From Clostridia bacterium (GTDB lineage: Bacteria; Bacillota; Clostridia; TANB77; CAG-508), in NCBI GenBank assembly GCA_900759475.1, contig CAAEVK010000028.1:1-62438 (forward strand): DNA of 62,438 bases, given 5' to 3'. Below the pieces are notes generated by a model. That model was not told the DNA's origin and ran no database searches. It saw only the letters and a list, made by a program, of their open reading frames with translations. A program made the translations under genes and the position numbers. Below, one piece after another: positions 27,362 through 36,811 of the stretch (its first letter is position 1; every line of letters begins with the position of its first letter).

Positions 27362-28570
27362 TTGGAGCAAAGAGGATTAAAGGTTTTAGAAGCAGATAAA
27401 ACGTTTTTTACAAAAATAACGAGTACAATTAGTAAAATATTAATACCTACAAAAGTAGGTATTAATGGACTAATGATTTCACTAAAAAGAAATAATTTAC
27501 TAAAAGCATATGAAAATTATGTAAATAGTGAAGAAGAAAATGAGGTTGTAAAAAAAGAGCAAGATATAAGAAAATATGAAGAAGCATATAGTTTATATTT
27601 AGAATCAATTGATAAATATATTATGGACTCTGTTTATAAAAAAGTAAAATCAGGAACTGCAAGTAGCTTTGAGCAAGAGGCTTTATCTAAATATTATACA
27701 ATTATTCATTTAAAAGAAAATGAATATATAGAATATAAACATAGAAAACAAAAGTATTTATTAGAATTAGATTTTGAAACAATTTTATCATTAGGAAAAG
27801 AAAAACTAATACAAAGGTATAAAGAGTTTTATCTTTCTAAAATAGAAAATTTATATAAAGGAATATTAAAAAATTATTCTATCCAATTAGCAGATGTAAA
27901 TGCAGCAAAATTTAGGTCAAATGACGAAATATATAATAAAATATTTGAAACTTTAGAAGAATATGTTTCAAAAGTTTTTCCAATGAAATTAGAGAACGAT
28001 AAAAATAGTACCTATAAAGATGTAATCAATGAGTATCATAGGTATGAAAAATTTGAAGTAGGAAAATTAGATCAAAGAGATAAAATAGAAAAAAATATAG
28101 CACTTATTGGAATTAGTAGAAGCATTTTTACACACAGTTTACCACTTATTGTGGCAGAACAATGTTATATTAAATTATTAAAAGATGTAAGAGCACTAAT
28201 GCTAAATGAAAAAGGAACTAAAAGAGAAAGAGCATATATATTATTAATTAATTTAATAGAAGAATACAATGTAAAATTATTATCTACAAAAGTATATTGG
28301 GACAAGCCTGCTCTAAAAGAAGAATACAAAGAGTTTTGGAATAAATATAAAGAAATAACAAAATTAAAAGAGACTAATTTTATGGAATATGTAAAACAAA
28401 AAGAAGCTCTTTTCTTAAAATACGATATACGAAAATTAAGAAAAAGTAAAAAAGATTATTCAAAAATAATTGAGATTTATAAAGAAAAGTTAATAGAATA
28501 TGAAGCAATTAGAAAAATAAAAAATAAATGTAAAACATTAAATGGAAATTTCATAAAAAAAGCAGCATAA
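27362..28570 (+). CDS. Unknown protein between yqfD and ybeY
   Basis: 402-aa Lys/Glu-rich, mostly helical cytoplasmic protein with no motif I recognise. It occupies the position where phoH usually lies between yqfD and ybeY in Firmicutes but has no Walker motifs, so it is not PhoH. TTG 27362 is best spaced from GGGTGG; GTG 27353 is inside that site. Codon use is typical of the window. The 107 bases after it contain no gene. Confidence 0.7.
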   Translation: MEQRGLKVLEADKTFFTKITSTISKILIPTKVGINGLMISLKRNNLLKAYENYVNSEEENEVVKKEQDIRKYEEAYSLYLESIDKYIMDSVYKKVKSGTASSFEQEALSKYYTIIHLKENEYIEYKHRKQKYLLELDFETILSLGKEKLIQRYKEFYLSKIENLYKGILKNYSIQLADVNAAKFRSNDEIYNKIFETLEEYVSKVFPMKLENDKNSTYKDVINEYHRYEKFEVGKLDQRDKIEKNIALIGISRSIFTHSLPLIVAEQCYIKLLKDVRALMLNEKGTKRERAYILLINLIEEYNVKLLSTKVYWDKPALKEEYKEFWNKYKEITKLKETNFMEYVKQKEALFLKYDIRKLRKSKKDYSKIIEIYKEKLIEYEAIRKIKNKCKTLNGNFIKKAA

Positions 28571-28677
28571 TAAAAATGTAACAAACTATTTTAGAACAAA
28601 ATATAAAGGGCATTATTTGGGACAATTTACAATGAAATAGTAGCAAAGAAAGAACTCTCTTTATGTGAGGTGAAAAA

Positions 28678-29160
28678 ATGCAGGAAGTGCTAGAAATAGA
28701 ATATTTGGGTGTAGAAGAAAATCAACAATATAATTCTTTATTAAAAAATGTAGTAGAAGTTTGTTTTCAAACAGAAAAATTAGACAGGAATAAGACCTAT
28801 GTAAATATTATTTTAACTACACCGGTAGAAATACAAAGAATTAACAATATTTATCGAAATATTGATAAACCGACAGATGTGCTGTCCTTTCCAATGTTCG
28901 AAAAAGAAGAAATCAAAGATTTTCTAAAAAGTAAACATTGTAATATAAAAGAAGTTTTAGGAGATATTGTCGTTTCTGTTGAAAAAGTAAAAGAACAAGC
29001 AAAAGAATATGGACATAGTTTTGAAAGAGAATTGGCATATATGGTAGTTCATGGATTTTACCATTTAATGGGATATGATCATATGGAAGAAAAAGATAAA
29101 AAACAAATGAGAGAAAAAGAGGAAAATATTTTAGAAAAAATAGGATTAACAATAAAATAA
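28678..29160 (+). CDS. ybeY: Endoribonuclease YbeY (rRNA maturation factor)
   Basis: 160-aa zinc-dependent RNase for 16S rRNA 3'-end processing and ribosome quality control. The zinc triad is in HGFYHLMGYDH (about residues 124-134), and the upstream TDVLSFPM motif is present. GTGAGGTG precedes the ATG. It sits upstream of dgkA-era as in Bacillus. Confidence 0.95.
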   Translation: MQEVLEIEYLGVEENQQYNSLLKNVVEVCFQTEKLDRNKTYVNIILTTPVEIQRINNIYRNIDKPTDVLSFPMFEKEEIKDFLKSKHCNIKEVLGDIVVSVEKVKEQAKEYGHSFERELAYMVVHGFYHLMGYDHMEEKDKKQMREKEENILEKIGLTIK

Positions 29161-29198
29161 TTTTTAACTATCAAACTATAATATAAATAGGTGAAAAA

Positions 29199-29939
29199 AT
29201 GAAAAATAAAGAAGAAAAAAGAACATCAAATAAAAATTTCTTAGATGCATGGGTTAATGCAATAAATGGAATTATCTATGCTACTACAACACAAGGAAAT
29301 ATCAAAAAACAATTAATAATAATTGTGATAACAATTATTGTAAGTTTATTTTTTGAGTTAAGTAGAGTTGAATTTTTATGCTTAATTTTTTCAGTTGCTT
29401 TAATTATTATTACTGAGATGGTAAATACTGCAATTGAAACAGTGGTAGATTTGTATACAGACCTATATCACCCTAAAGCTAAAATTGCAAAAGATGTAGG
29501 AGCAGGTGCTGTTGTATTAGCAGCAATTAATGCAGTTATAGTAGCATACTTTTTATTTTTTGATAAAATATCTTCAACAGGAATGAGTGTATTAGAAAGC
29601 TTAATAAAATCACCAGAACATTTAGCTTTTACAACTGTTATTTTAACAGCAATAGCTGTTGTTTCGCTAAAAGCAGCTAATGTTATTAGAAAAAAGAAAC
29701 AAATAGAAGAAAAATTCATACCAAGTGGAGCATCAACTATTGCTTTTGCATGTGCTACAGCAATTTGGTTGACAACTAGAAACATGGTTGGTTTTTCATT
29801 ATCGTTAATATTAGCATTGTTAGTAGCGTTTAGCAGATATGAAAAAAAAGGAAGAACAGCAGGAGAAATTGTATTTGGCTCAATATGTGGTGTCATCATT
29901 GCTTCTCTTGTTTATGGCTTAACCTTTTTTAGTTTCTAA
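29199..29939 (+). CDS. dgkA: Diacylglycerol/undecaprenol kinase fused to a PAP2-like domain
   Basis: 246-aa membrane protein. Residues 1-125 form a DgkA-type lipid kinase with the catalytic EMVNTAIETVVDL and the KIAKDVGAGAVV stretch. Residues 140-246 resemble a PAP2 lipid phosphatase: IPSGASTIAF corresponds to the usual PSGH and SRYEKKGRTAGEI to the SR-x5-H region, but both catalytic histidines are absent. The fusion occurs in other Clostridia; the phosphatase half here is probably inactive. Role: phospholipid or undecaprenyl-phosphate recycling. Confidence 0.82.
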   Translation: MKNKEEKRTSNKNFLDAWVNAINGIIYATTTQGNIKKQLIIIVITIIVSLFFELSRVEFLCLIFSVALIIITEMVNTAIETVVDLYTDLYHPKAKIAKDVGAGAVVLAAINAVIVAYFLFFDKISSTGMSVLESLIKSPEHLAFTTVILTAIAVVSLKAANVIRKKKQIEEKFIPSGASTIAFACATAIWLTTRNMVGFSLSLILALLVAFSRYEKKGRTAGEIVFGSICGVIIASLVYGLTFFSF

Positions 29940-29963
29940 TGAAAAATAGGGAGGAATAGAAAA

Positions 29964-31046
29964 ATGAAAAACAGTGGAATAAAATTTTTAATTGTATTAT
30001 TAATTATTGTGGCAATAATAGCAGGCGTGTTATTGGCATTAAAAATTATGCAAGATAAGCAAACAAGTTCTGGAGAGATAAAAGAAAACGAACAAATACA
30101 GCAACAAGAGCCAGTAAAAACTGTAAAAACTTTTTCAGGAGAAGAAAGAGCAATTGCTTTAATGATAGATAATCATGAGGATGCTTGGCCACAAGGTGGA
30201 CTAAATGATGCTGATTTGGTATACGAAATTATTGTAGAAGGTGGAGAAACACGATTAATGGCGGTTTTTAAAGGCAAAGATTTAGAAAAAATTGGGCCTG
30301 TTAGAAGTGCAAGACATTATTTTATTGATTATGCTTTAGAAAATGATGCTATTTATACACATTTTGGTTGGAGTCCTCAAGCAGAATCAGATATTAAAAC
30401 ATATAGTGTTAATAATATAAATGGAATAACAGAAACTTCTGAGTCTTTTTGGAGAACAACTGATAAATATGCACCACACAACGTGGCAACAAGTACAGAA
30501 AGAATTTTAGAAATTGCAGAAAGAAAAGGTTATAGAACAACATCTAATCAAGAAAGTGTTTTAAATTATGTAACAGATGAAGTGAATTTAGAAAATGGTA
30601 CAGCAATAACAGAGGTTACTATTCCATATTCTTATTTACAAGAAGTATCTTATGAATATAACGAAGAAAATAAAGTTTTTGTTCGTTATGCTAGAGGAGA
30701 AAAACAAGTGGATTGGAATACCAAACAACCAGTTACTACAAAGAATATTATTATTACATTTGCACAAAATTATAGCTTAAACGATGCAGAAAATAAAGGT
30801 AGACAAGGACTAAAAAATATTGGAACACTAGACGGATACTATATTACAAATGGAAAATATATTCCAATTAAATGTGAAAAAACAGATAGAACTTCTCAAA
30901 CAATTTATAAAAATTTAGAAGGAAACGAAATAGAAGTAAATGATGGAAATACTTTTATTCAAATATGTCCATTAGATGCAAAAGTAGTTTTTGAAGAAGT
31001 AGTACAAGAAGCACCAACCAATATGGTAGAACAAAATAATGTCTAG
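29964..31046 (+). CDS. YerB-like DUF3048 protein
   Basis: 360-aa extracytoplasmic protein. N-terminal signal/anchor helix (residues 5-27, no lipobox Cys), a short linker, then the DUF3048 domain: AIALMIDNHEDAWPQGGLNDADLVYE, GGETRLMAVF and IGPVRSARHYFIDYA, and a C-terminal beta domain with the GTLDGYYITNGKYIPI stretch. Exact function is not established. It is placed between dgkA and era, with AGGGAGG before the start. Confidence 0.85.
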   Translation: MKNSGIKFLIVLLIIVAIIAGVLLALKIMQDKQTSSGEIKENEQIQQQEPVKTVKTFSGEERAIALMIDNHEDAWPQGGLNDADLVYEIIVEGGETRLMAVFKGKDLEKIGPVRSARHYFIDYALENDAIYTHFGWSPQAESDIKTYSVNNINGITETSESFWRTTDKYAPHNVATSTERILEIAERKGYRTTSNQESVLNYVTDEVNLENGTAITEVTIPYSYLQEVSYEYNEENKVFVRYARGEKQVDWNTKQPVTTKNIIITFAQNYSLNDAENKGRQGLKNIGTLDGYYITNGKYIPIKCEKTDRTSQTIYKNLEGNEIEVNDGNTFIQICPLDAKVVFEEVVQEAPTNMVEQNNV

Positions 31047-31174
31047 GATTAAGTTAAAGCAACTATGCGAATACGAAGAATTTAAGTAGAAAAATGTAGA
31101 AAAATTTAGGACTTTAATGACTAATTATTACAAAAAAATTAAAATAAAGATGTTAGAATAAGAATGGAGTGAAA

Positions 31175-32086
31175 ATGGAAGAGTTTAAATCAGGCTTTGT
31201 ATCAATAATAGGAAGAACGAATGTGGGAAAATCTACTTTACTAAATACACTAGTTAAAGAAAAAGTAGCAATTATGACTAGCAAACCACAAACAACAAGA
31301 ACAGCCATAAAAGCAATTGTAAATAAACCTAATTCTCAAATTATTTTTATTGATACACCAGGGATTCATAAACCTAAAAACAAATTTGGAAACGTTTTGG
31401 TAGAAACTGCATTTGGAACAATTTCAGAAGTAGATGTAGTACTATTTGTAATAGAAGCAAATAGCTTACAACCTGGAAGAGGAGATAAGCTAATATTAGA
31501 AAAAATAAAAGAAAAAAAATTAAAAACAATCTTAGTCATTAATAAAATAGATATGATTCCAAAACAAAATTTGCTACAAATTATTGAAAATTATACTAAG
31601 CTTTATCATTTTGAAGCAGTTGTTCCAGTTTCTGCTAGTAAGCAAAAAGGAATTGAAGAACTATTACTAGAAATAGAAAAGCAATTACCAAAAGGCCCTA
31701 AATACTATGCAGAGGAAGAATATACAGACCAAACAGCAAGACAAATGGTAGCAGAAACCATAAGGGAAAAAGCATTAAAACTATTAAATGATGAAGTACC
31801 ACATGGTATTTATATAGAAATAGAAAAAATGATTTTAAAGAAAACAATGCAAAAAGAAACAATTTATCATATAGATGCAACTATTTACTGTATTAAAAAT
31901 TCTCATAAAGGAATTATTATTGGAAAAAATGGAAGCATGCTAAAAAAAATAGGAACTTATGCAAGGCAAGACTTGGAAAATATTTTACAAACAAAAGTAA
32001 ACTTACAACTTTGGGTAAAAGTAAGTCAAGACTGGCAAGACAATGAAAAAACAATTCAAAAATTTAAAATGACAGATAAAAAATGA
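31175..32086 (+). CDS. era: GTPase Era
   Basis: 303-aa GTPase that binds 16S rRNA 3' end during 30S assembly. G1 GRTNVGKST (residues 13-21), G3 DTPGIH, G4 NKID, G5 SAS, and a C-terminal KH domain with GIIIGKNGSMLKKIG. ATG 31175 follows GGAGTG; the in-frame GTG 31169 is part of it. Followed by yqzL and recO in the conserved Firmicute order. Confidence 0.96.
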   Translation: MEEFKSGFVSIIGRTNVGKSTLLNTLVKEKVAIMTSKPQTTRTAIKAIVNKPNSQIIFIDTPGIHKPKNKFGNVLVETAFGTISEVDVVLFVIEANSLQPGRGDKLILEKIKEKKLKTILVINKIDMIPKQNLLQIIENYTKLYHFEAVVPVSASKQKGIEELLLEIEKQLPKGPKYYAEEEYTDQTARQMVAETIREKALKLLNDEVPHGIYIEIEKMILKKTMQKETIYHIDATIYCIKNSHKGIIIGKNGSMLKKIGTYARQDLENILQTKVNLQLWVKVSQDWQDNEKTIQKFKMTDKK

Positions 32087-32158
32087 ATAAAAAATAATTT
32101 TTTACAAAAGATAAAATTAAAAGTTTTTACTTTTAATTTTAATGAAGAGGTGGGACTG

Positions 32159-32305
32159 ATGATAAAGAAAATGGCATGGAATACCTTTAAAAATACAGGA
32201 AATATTAATACATTTTTAGAGTTAGTAGAAGTAGAAAATATAGAAAAAAATTTAAAAGGAATGGACAATGGGAACAGTAAAAACGAAAGGAATTATCATT
32301 GCTGA
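32159..32305 (+). CDS. yqzL: YqzL family small protein
   Basis: 48 aa with the YqzL core WNTFKNTGNINTFLELVEVE (residues 7-26), small soluble protein of unknown role that typically sits between era and recO. GAAGAGGTGGG precedes the ATG. Its 3' end overlaps the start of recO by 38 bases in another frame, pointing to translational coupling. Confidence 0.8.
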   Translation: MIKKMAWNTFKNTGNINTFLELVEVENIEKNLKGMDNGNSKNERNYHC

Positions 32306-32982
32306 AAATAACGCAGGTGATTTTGATAAAATGCTTACTATTTTAACACCGGGAATGCGGAAAAATTGGATGCTTAGCCAAAGGAGCTCGACGACCAAAG
32401 AGCTTGCTTATGGCTGGTAGCCAATTTTTGTGTTTTGGTGATTATATGTTATTTAAAGGTGGAAATACATATACAATGAATTCGTGTGAAACAATAGAAC
32501 TTTTTTATAATATACGAATAGATATTGACAAACTAATAACTGCATCTAATCTTAATAAAATAATATTAGATGTAACAACAGAAAATCAAAATTCTTATAA
32601 AATATTACAATTATACTTAAATACATTATATGTTTTGTCAGAAATGAATTTTGATAAAAATCTGTTAACAGCTACTTTTAAATTGAGATTACTATCTTTA
32701 TTGGGATTTTCTCCCAATGCAAAAGAATGTGTATTATGTAAGAATAAAGAAAATATAGCTTACTTTAGTATAAAGGACAATGGGTTTAAATGTAATGTTT
32801 GTGGGAAAACAGATAAAAGTGCATTGAGTATTTTGCCAGAAACAATGGATTCTATGAAATACATTTTAATGAGTCCAGCTAAAAAGTTATATTCTTTTCA
32901 AACAAATATAGATGCAATTAAAGAGTTAGAGCTAATAACAAAATTATATTTGAATGAAAAATTAGAAAAAGAATATATGTAG
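32268..32982 (+). CDS. recO: DNA repair protein RecO, one +1 recoding site
   Basis: Recombination mediator that loads RecA with RecR. From ATG 32268 the OB-fold starts GTVKTKGIIIAENN; an in-frame CGG at 32358 (codon 31) would derail it. Skipping the C gives TPGMGKIGCLAKGARRPKS, the family's characteristic GK-AKGAR motif, and continues to 237 aa. The zinc-binding cysteines CVLC...CNVC lie near residue 160. There is no independent start for the downstream part. Confidence 0.92.
32358..32361 (+). other. +1 recoding site CGGA (recO)
   Basis: ATG-CGGA-AAA. GGA at 32359 restores the conserved Gly of the GKIG motif. Confidence 0.88.
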
Positions 32983-33023
32983 AAGAATTAAAATACAATG
33001 GTAAAACAAAATTGAAAAAATAT

Positions 33024-33052
33024 TTGAAATATTTTTTAATATGCTATATAAT
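33024..33052 (+). promoter_or_regulatory. Sigma-A promoter of hpf
   Basis: TTGAAA (33024-33029), 17-bp spacer, TATAAT (33047-33052), 42 bases before the ATG. Confidence 0.75.
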
Positions 33053-33093
33053 AAAACTATACCAAAATACAAAACTAGAGAGGAGAGATTTTT

Positions 33094-33627
33094 ATGAACA
33101 TAAAAATTACAGGAAAAGAGGTTAAAGCAACAGAAGCAATTAAGGATTACCTAGAAAAAAAAATGGACAGAATACAAAAATACTTTGAGGAAGAACTAAA
33201 TGTAAATCTTACTATTAAAATGGAAGGTTCAGAACAAATTGCAGAAATTAGTGTTACAGTAAATGGCGATATGTATAGAGCGGTAACAGCAGATAAAGAT
33301 TTATATGCATCAATGGATAAAGACATTGACATACTAGAAGGTCAAATTAGAAAAAGAAAAACTAAAAAAGAAAAACAAACAAAAGAAGATTCTATTAAAC
33401 AACAAAATGCAAATTTAGCAGAAAAAGAATTAACAATAGAAAATGAAATTATTAAAACAATTTATTATGAAATTAAACCAATGCATCCAGATGATGCAAA
33501 ACTAAAATTACAAGAAAAACCAGCAAATCAATTTCTAGTATTTATTAATATAGAAACAAATAAAGTAAATGTAATTTATAAATTAAAAGATGGAAAAAAT
33601 TATGGTTTAGTAGAACCAGAAGCATAA
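33094..33627 (+). CDS. hpf: Ribosome hibernation-promoting factor, long form
   Basis: 177-aa protein that pairs 70S ribosomes into inactive 100S dimers. N-terminal S30AE domain (residues 1-95: MNIKITGKEVKATEAIKDYLEKK), charged linker, and C-terminal dimerisation domain from about 125 (KTIYYEIKPMHPDDAKLKL, NQFLVFINIETNKVNVIYKLKDG). The long form is the single-factor type of Firmicutes. Own promoter and shared terminator. Confidence 0.95.
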   Translation: MNIKITGKEVKATEAIKDYLEKKMDRIQKYFEEELNVNLTIKMEGSEQIAEISVTVNGDMYRAVTADKDLYASMDKDIDILEGQIRKRKTKKEKQTKEDSIKQQNANLAEKELTIENEIIKTIYYEIKPMHPDDAKLKLQEKPANQFLVFINIETNKVNVIYKLKDGKNYGLVEPEA

Positions 33628-33684
33628 CATAAAGATTTGTTAATGTAAAATTTTTAGTTGTATAAGAATTTTTCTATACAATAA

Positions 33685-33718
33685 AAAAGTCACCTAGTAT
33701 AAATACTAAGTGGCTTTT
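33685..33718. terminator. Bidirectional terminator between hpf and SASP gene
   Basis: Fifteen-base arms 33685-33699 and 33704-33718, T-run on both strands. Confidence 0.85.
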
Positions 33719-33736
33719 TGTTATTCACTACAATAA

Positions 33737-33946
33737 CTATCTACCAATCATTTGGTTTTCAGCTTGTTGGATTAATTTTCTTACCATGTTACCACCGATT
33801 TTACCAGCATCTTTAGCTGATATATCTCCATTGTAACCATTTTTTAAATTTACACCAACTTCACTAGCTACTTCATATTTAAATTTATCTAAAGAGTCCA
33901 TAGCTTCTGGAACTAATTTTCTGTTGCTGTTGCTTGAGTTTGCCAT
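33737..33946 (-). CDS. Alpha/beta-type small acid-soluble spore protein
   Basis: 69-aa SASP that coats spore DNA in the forespore and protects it from damage. The family signatures KFKYEVASEVGV (GPR-protease site region) and AKDAGKIGGNMVRKLI are clear. A strong AGGAGG lies before the start. Minus-strand upstream DNA has CATACAAT near the expected forespore-sigma -10 position, but I could not identify a -35. Confidence 0.95.
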   Translation of the reverse strand: MANSSNSNRKLVPEAMDSLDKFKYEVASEVGVNLKNGYNGDISAKDAGKIGGNMVRKLIQQAENQMIGR

Positions 33947-34123
33947 TATATTTTCACCTCCTAGAAAGTCGTAATATTAATATTGTATGAAAAAACATGA
34001 ATTGTTTTTTCTAGTAATAGAATGTGCAAAACTAAAAAAAATAAACTAGAAATTTTTGTAAAAAAATTGACAAAGAAAAAGATAAATGATATTGTTGAAC
34101 AAGAATAAGACGGAGGAAAGAAT

Positions 34124-34996
34124 ATGTATAAATTAATTGCTATTGATTTAGACGGTACATTATTAAATTCTTATGGAGAAATTTCAAAAGAAGATAAAGA
34201 ATATATTCAAGAATTGATAAAACGAGGAATAAAAGTAGTTTTAACGTCAGGAAGAACAAACAGTGCAATGGAAAATTTTGCTGAAGAGTTGGGCGCAAAC
34301 GAGTATATGATATGCGGAAATGGTGCAAATATTTATGATATACAAAATAAAAGAAATATATACAATCAATATTTATCAAAAGAAAAAATTTTGCAAATAG
34401 CCAACATTACAGAACAAAATAGCATTTATTATAATGTTTATACAGAAAACTCTATTATTACTAAATCATTAAATTATAATACTTTATTTTATTATAGCGA
34501 AAATAATAAAAAACCAGAAAACAAAAAAACTAATATTGAAATTGTAGAAAATATTTCTCAATATATTAAAGATTTAAATGTTCAAAATTTTTTAAAAGTA
34601 ACGGTTTGTGATGAAGAATCAATGATTTTTAATCGAATTATGAAAAAGTTAAAACAAATTAAAGGAGTAGATGTTTTAGAAGTTTCACATATGGCAAGAA
34701 AACTTATTAAATATGGAAGAGAAGAAAAAGAAATACAATATTATTATACAGAAATATCAAATAAAAATGTAAATAAGTGGAGAGCAATTGAACATTTAAT
34801 TCATGAGTTGTCTATTTTACCAGAAGAAGTAATTGCAATTGGAGATAATATAAATGACATTAGTATGCTTCAAAATGCAGGCAAAGGAATTGCTATGGAA
34901 AATAGTGCACCATTGGTAAAAGAACAAGCTGATTTTATAACAAAAGATAATAACTCTAGTGGAGTATCAAAAGCATTAAAAGTCTTTTTAAATTAG
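34124..34996 (+). CDS. Cof-type HAD-IIB sugar-phosphate phosphatase
   Basis: 290-aa hydrolase. Motif I DLDGTLLNS near residue 8 holds the nucleophile Asp, motif II TSGRT near 43, and motif IV AIGDNINDISML near 240. The inserted alpha/beta cap between about 85 and 190 marks the Cof group, which dephosphorylates small sugar phosphates or cofactors. Substrate cannot be read from sequence. CGG trinucleotides are out of frame. Confidence 0.88.
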   Translation: MYKLIAIDLDGTLLNSYGEISKEDKEYIQELIKRGIKVVLTSGRTNSAMENFAEELGANEYMICGNGANIYDIQNKRNIYNQYLSKEKILQIANITEQNSIYYNVYTENSIITKSLNYNTLFYYSENNKKPENKKTNIEIVENISQYIKDLNVQNFLKVTVCDEESMIFNRIMKKLKQIKGVDVLEVSHMARKLIKYGREEKEIQYYYTEISNKNVNKWRAIEHLIHELSILPEEVIAIGDNINDISMLQNAGKGIAMENSAPLVKEQADFITKDNNSSGVSKALKVFLN

Positions 34997-35041
34997 TACA
35001 AATAACAAAAAAGGATATAGAATTTTAATAAAATATAAAGC

Positions 35042-35081
35042 TATAGCTGCAATATTACAAAAATATTACAGCTATATTATT
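35042..35081 (+). terminator. Terminator after the HAD gene
   Basis: Fifteen-base arms 35042-35056 and 35062-35076 with one G-U pair, then a T-rich tail. Confidence 0.75.
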
Positions 35082-35193
35082 TTTATATTACAGCAAGAAA
35101 AATTTGTTGTTTTAGCTTTTAAAATGTTGTACAATAAAATAAATATTGATATTTTGTAAATGTTATTTTTAATAGATAAAGGGAGGAATTAAA

Positions 35194-36081
35194 ATGGCTA
35201 CAAATCCAATGCAAAGAAAGGCAAGAAACTCATTTTTATTAGGGTTTATGGTGATGCTTATTATAGCAGCTATTATTATAGCTTTTTTAGTAATGCAAAT
35301 TGTAAATTTTAAACAGGCAGAAAAAGAAAAACAAGAAATTTCAGTGTCAGTAAAAGTATTAAATAGAGATGTTAAATCTGGCGAAACAATAACAGAAGCA
35401 GATTTAATAACAGTGAAAGCAGAAAAAACAGTAGTGCCAGAAGATTATAAAATAGTAATTAGTGAAGCAACAATTGCAAAAATTAATTTAAAAGCAGGAA
35501 CTATTTTAGGAAGTTCTATGCTCACAGAAACAACAGAAAAAGTAACAGCAGATTTAAGATTACAAGAATACAATATGTTAGCTTTGCCAGTATCAATAGA
35601 AATAGGAGATTATATTGATATTAGATTTACCATGCCTTCTGGTACAGACTATATTGTAATTTCTAAAAAGAAAGTAATAAATATTAGTGAAGATACAATA
35701 TGGTTACAATTAACAGAAGACGAAATATTAACAATGAGCAATGCTATTTATGAAGCATATACAATGCCAACTTCTAAACTATATGTAAACTTGTATGTGG
35801 AACCAGGAATTCAAGATACTGCAACTCCAACCTATTTACCAAATCAAGCTGTAACTAATTTAATTAATAGTAATCCAAATGTTTTGTCAACAGCTAAAAA
35901 AGCATTAGAAGAAAAATTAAATAGATATACAGGACAAAGAAATGACGTAATTCAAAATGAACTAAATAATTATCAAGCAGATGCAGATGCAAATATTGAA
36001 GCAAAAATACAAGAAGAAAACGAAAAAAGAGCACAAGAAAGGCTAAACTATTTAGAAACACTATCAGGAGGAGTTAATTAA
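35194..36081 (+). CDS. CpaB/RcpC-like SAF-domain protein
   Basis: 295-aa protein at the head of the Tad-like locus. One N-terminal membrane helix (residues 15-42), then an SAF domain (SVKVLNRDVKSGETITEADL; KINLKAGTILGSSML; PVSIEIGDYIDIRF) as in CpaB/RcpC, the periplasmic or outer-face assembly subunits of Tad pili. The C-terminal 70 residues are a helical Gln/Asn/Glu-rich tail. GGGAGG precedes the start; the next gene is 29 bases away. Confidence 0.82.
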   Translation: MATNPMQRKARNSFLLGFMVMLIIAAIIIAFLVMQIVNFKQAEKEKQEISVSVKVLNRDVKSGETITEADLITVKAEKTVVPEDYKIVISEATIAKINLKAGTILGSSMLTETTEKVTADLRLQEYNMLALPVSIEIGDYIDIRFTMPSGTDYIVISKKKVINISEDTIWLQLTEDEILTMSNAIYEAYTMPTSKLYVNLYVEPGIQDTATPTYLPNQAVTNLINSNPNVLSTAKKALEEKLNRYTGQRNDVIQNELNNYQADADANIEAKIQEENEKRAQERLNYLETLSGGVN

Positions 36082-36110
36082 CAAAACATAAGCAATAATG
36101 GGAGGAATAA

Positions 36111-36809
36111 ATGAGAAAAATTGGATTTGTAGGAGCATTTGATAAAACAGATTTATTATTACAGATTGCAAAAATACTGACTGTAATGGGTATAAAAACA
36201 ATTGTAATTGATTCTACAATTAATCAAAAAGCAAAATATGTTGTGCCTGTTATTAATCCCACTACTACTTACATAACAGAGTTTGAGGGATTTGATGTGG
36301 CAGTAGGATTTAAAAATTTCGATGAAATGGAACAATATTTAGGCCTAGAAGAAACAGAAGGATTAGAATATGATGTTGCATTAATTGACACAGATTCTAG
36401 TAATGTATTTAGTACTTTTGGAATGCAAGATGCTTATATTAATTATTTTATTACTTCTTTTGATTTATTTTCTTTAAAAAAAGGATTAGAAATATTAAGT
36501 GGACTAAGAGAAGAAATAAAAATGACAAAAGTATTATTTTCTAAATACATGACAAATGAAGAAGATGAATATCTAAATTACTTATCAAGGGAATATAAAA
36601 TTGTGTGGGATGATATTAAAATATACTATCCATTTGAAATTGGAGATCAAAGTGCTATTATAGAAAATCAAAGAGTTGCGAAAATAAAATTTAGAAATTT
36701 AAGTAGTCAGTATAAAGAAAGTCTTTTATTTATGGTAGAGCAGATTGTTGACAAGGTTAGCCTAAACGAACTAAAGAAAATTATGAAAAATATAGAAAAA
36801 GGAGCATAA
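36111..36809 (+). CDS. CpaE-like protein with degenerate P-loop
   Basis: 232-aa MinD/CpaE-fold protein of the Tad-like locus. It has the N-terminal strand MRKIGFVGAF and a loop (FDKTDLLLQIAKIL) where the Walker A Gly-Lys-Thr should be, so ATP binding is probably lost. The core strand YDVALIDTDSSNVF resembles the Walker A' Asp region. It is paired with the next gene, 2 bases away, and probably helps localise the motor complex. Confidence 0.65.
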   Translation: MRKIGFVGAFDKTDLLLQIAKILTVMGIKTIVIDSTINQKAKYVVPVINPTTTYITEFEGFDVAVGFKNFDEMEQYLGLEETEGLEYDVALIDTDSSNVFSTFGMQDAYINYFITSFDLFSLKKGLEILSGLREEIKMTKVLFSKYMTNEEDEYLNYLSREYKIVWDDIKIYYPFEIGDQSAIIENQRVAKIKFRNLSSQYKESLLFMVEQIVDKVSLNELKKIMKNIEKGA

Positions 36810-36811
36810 AA

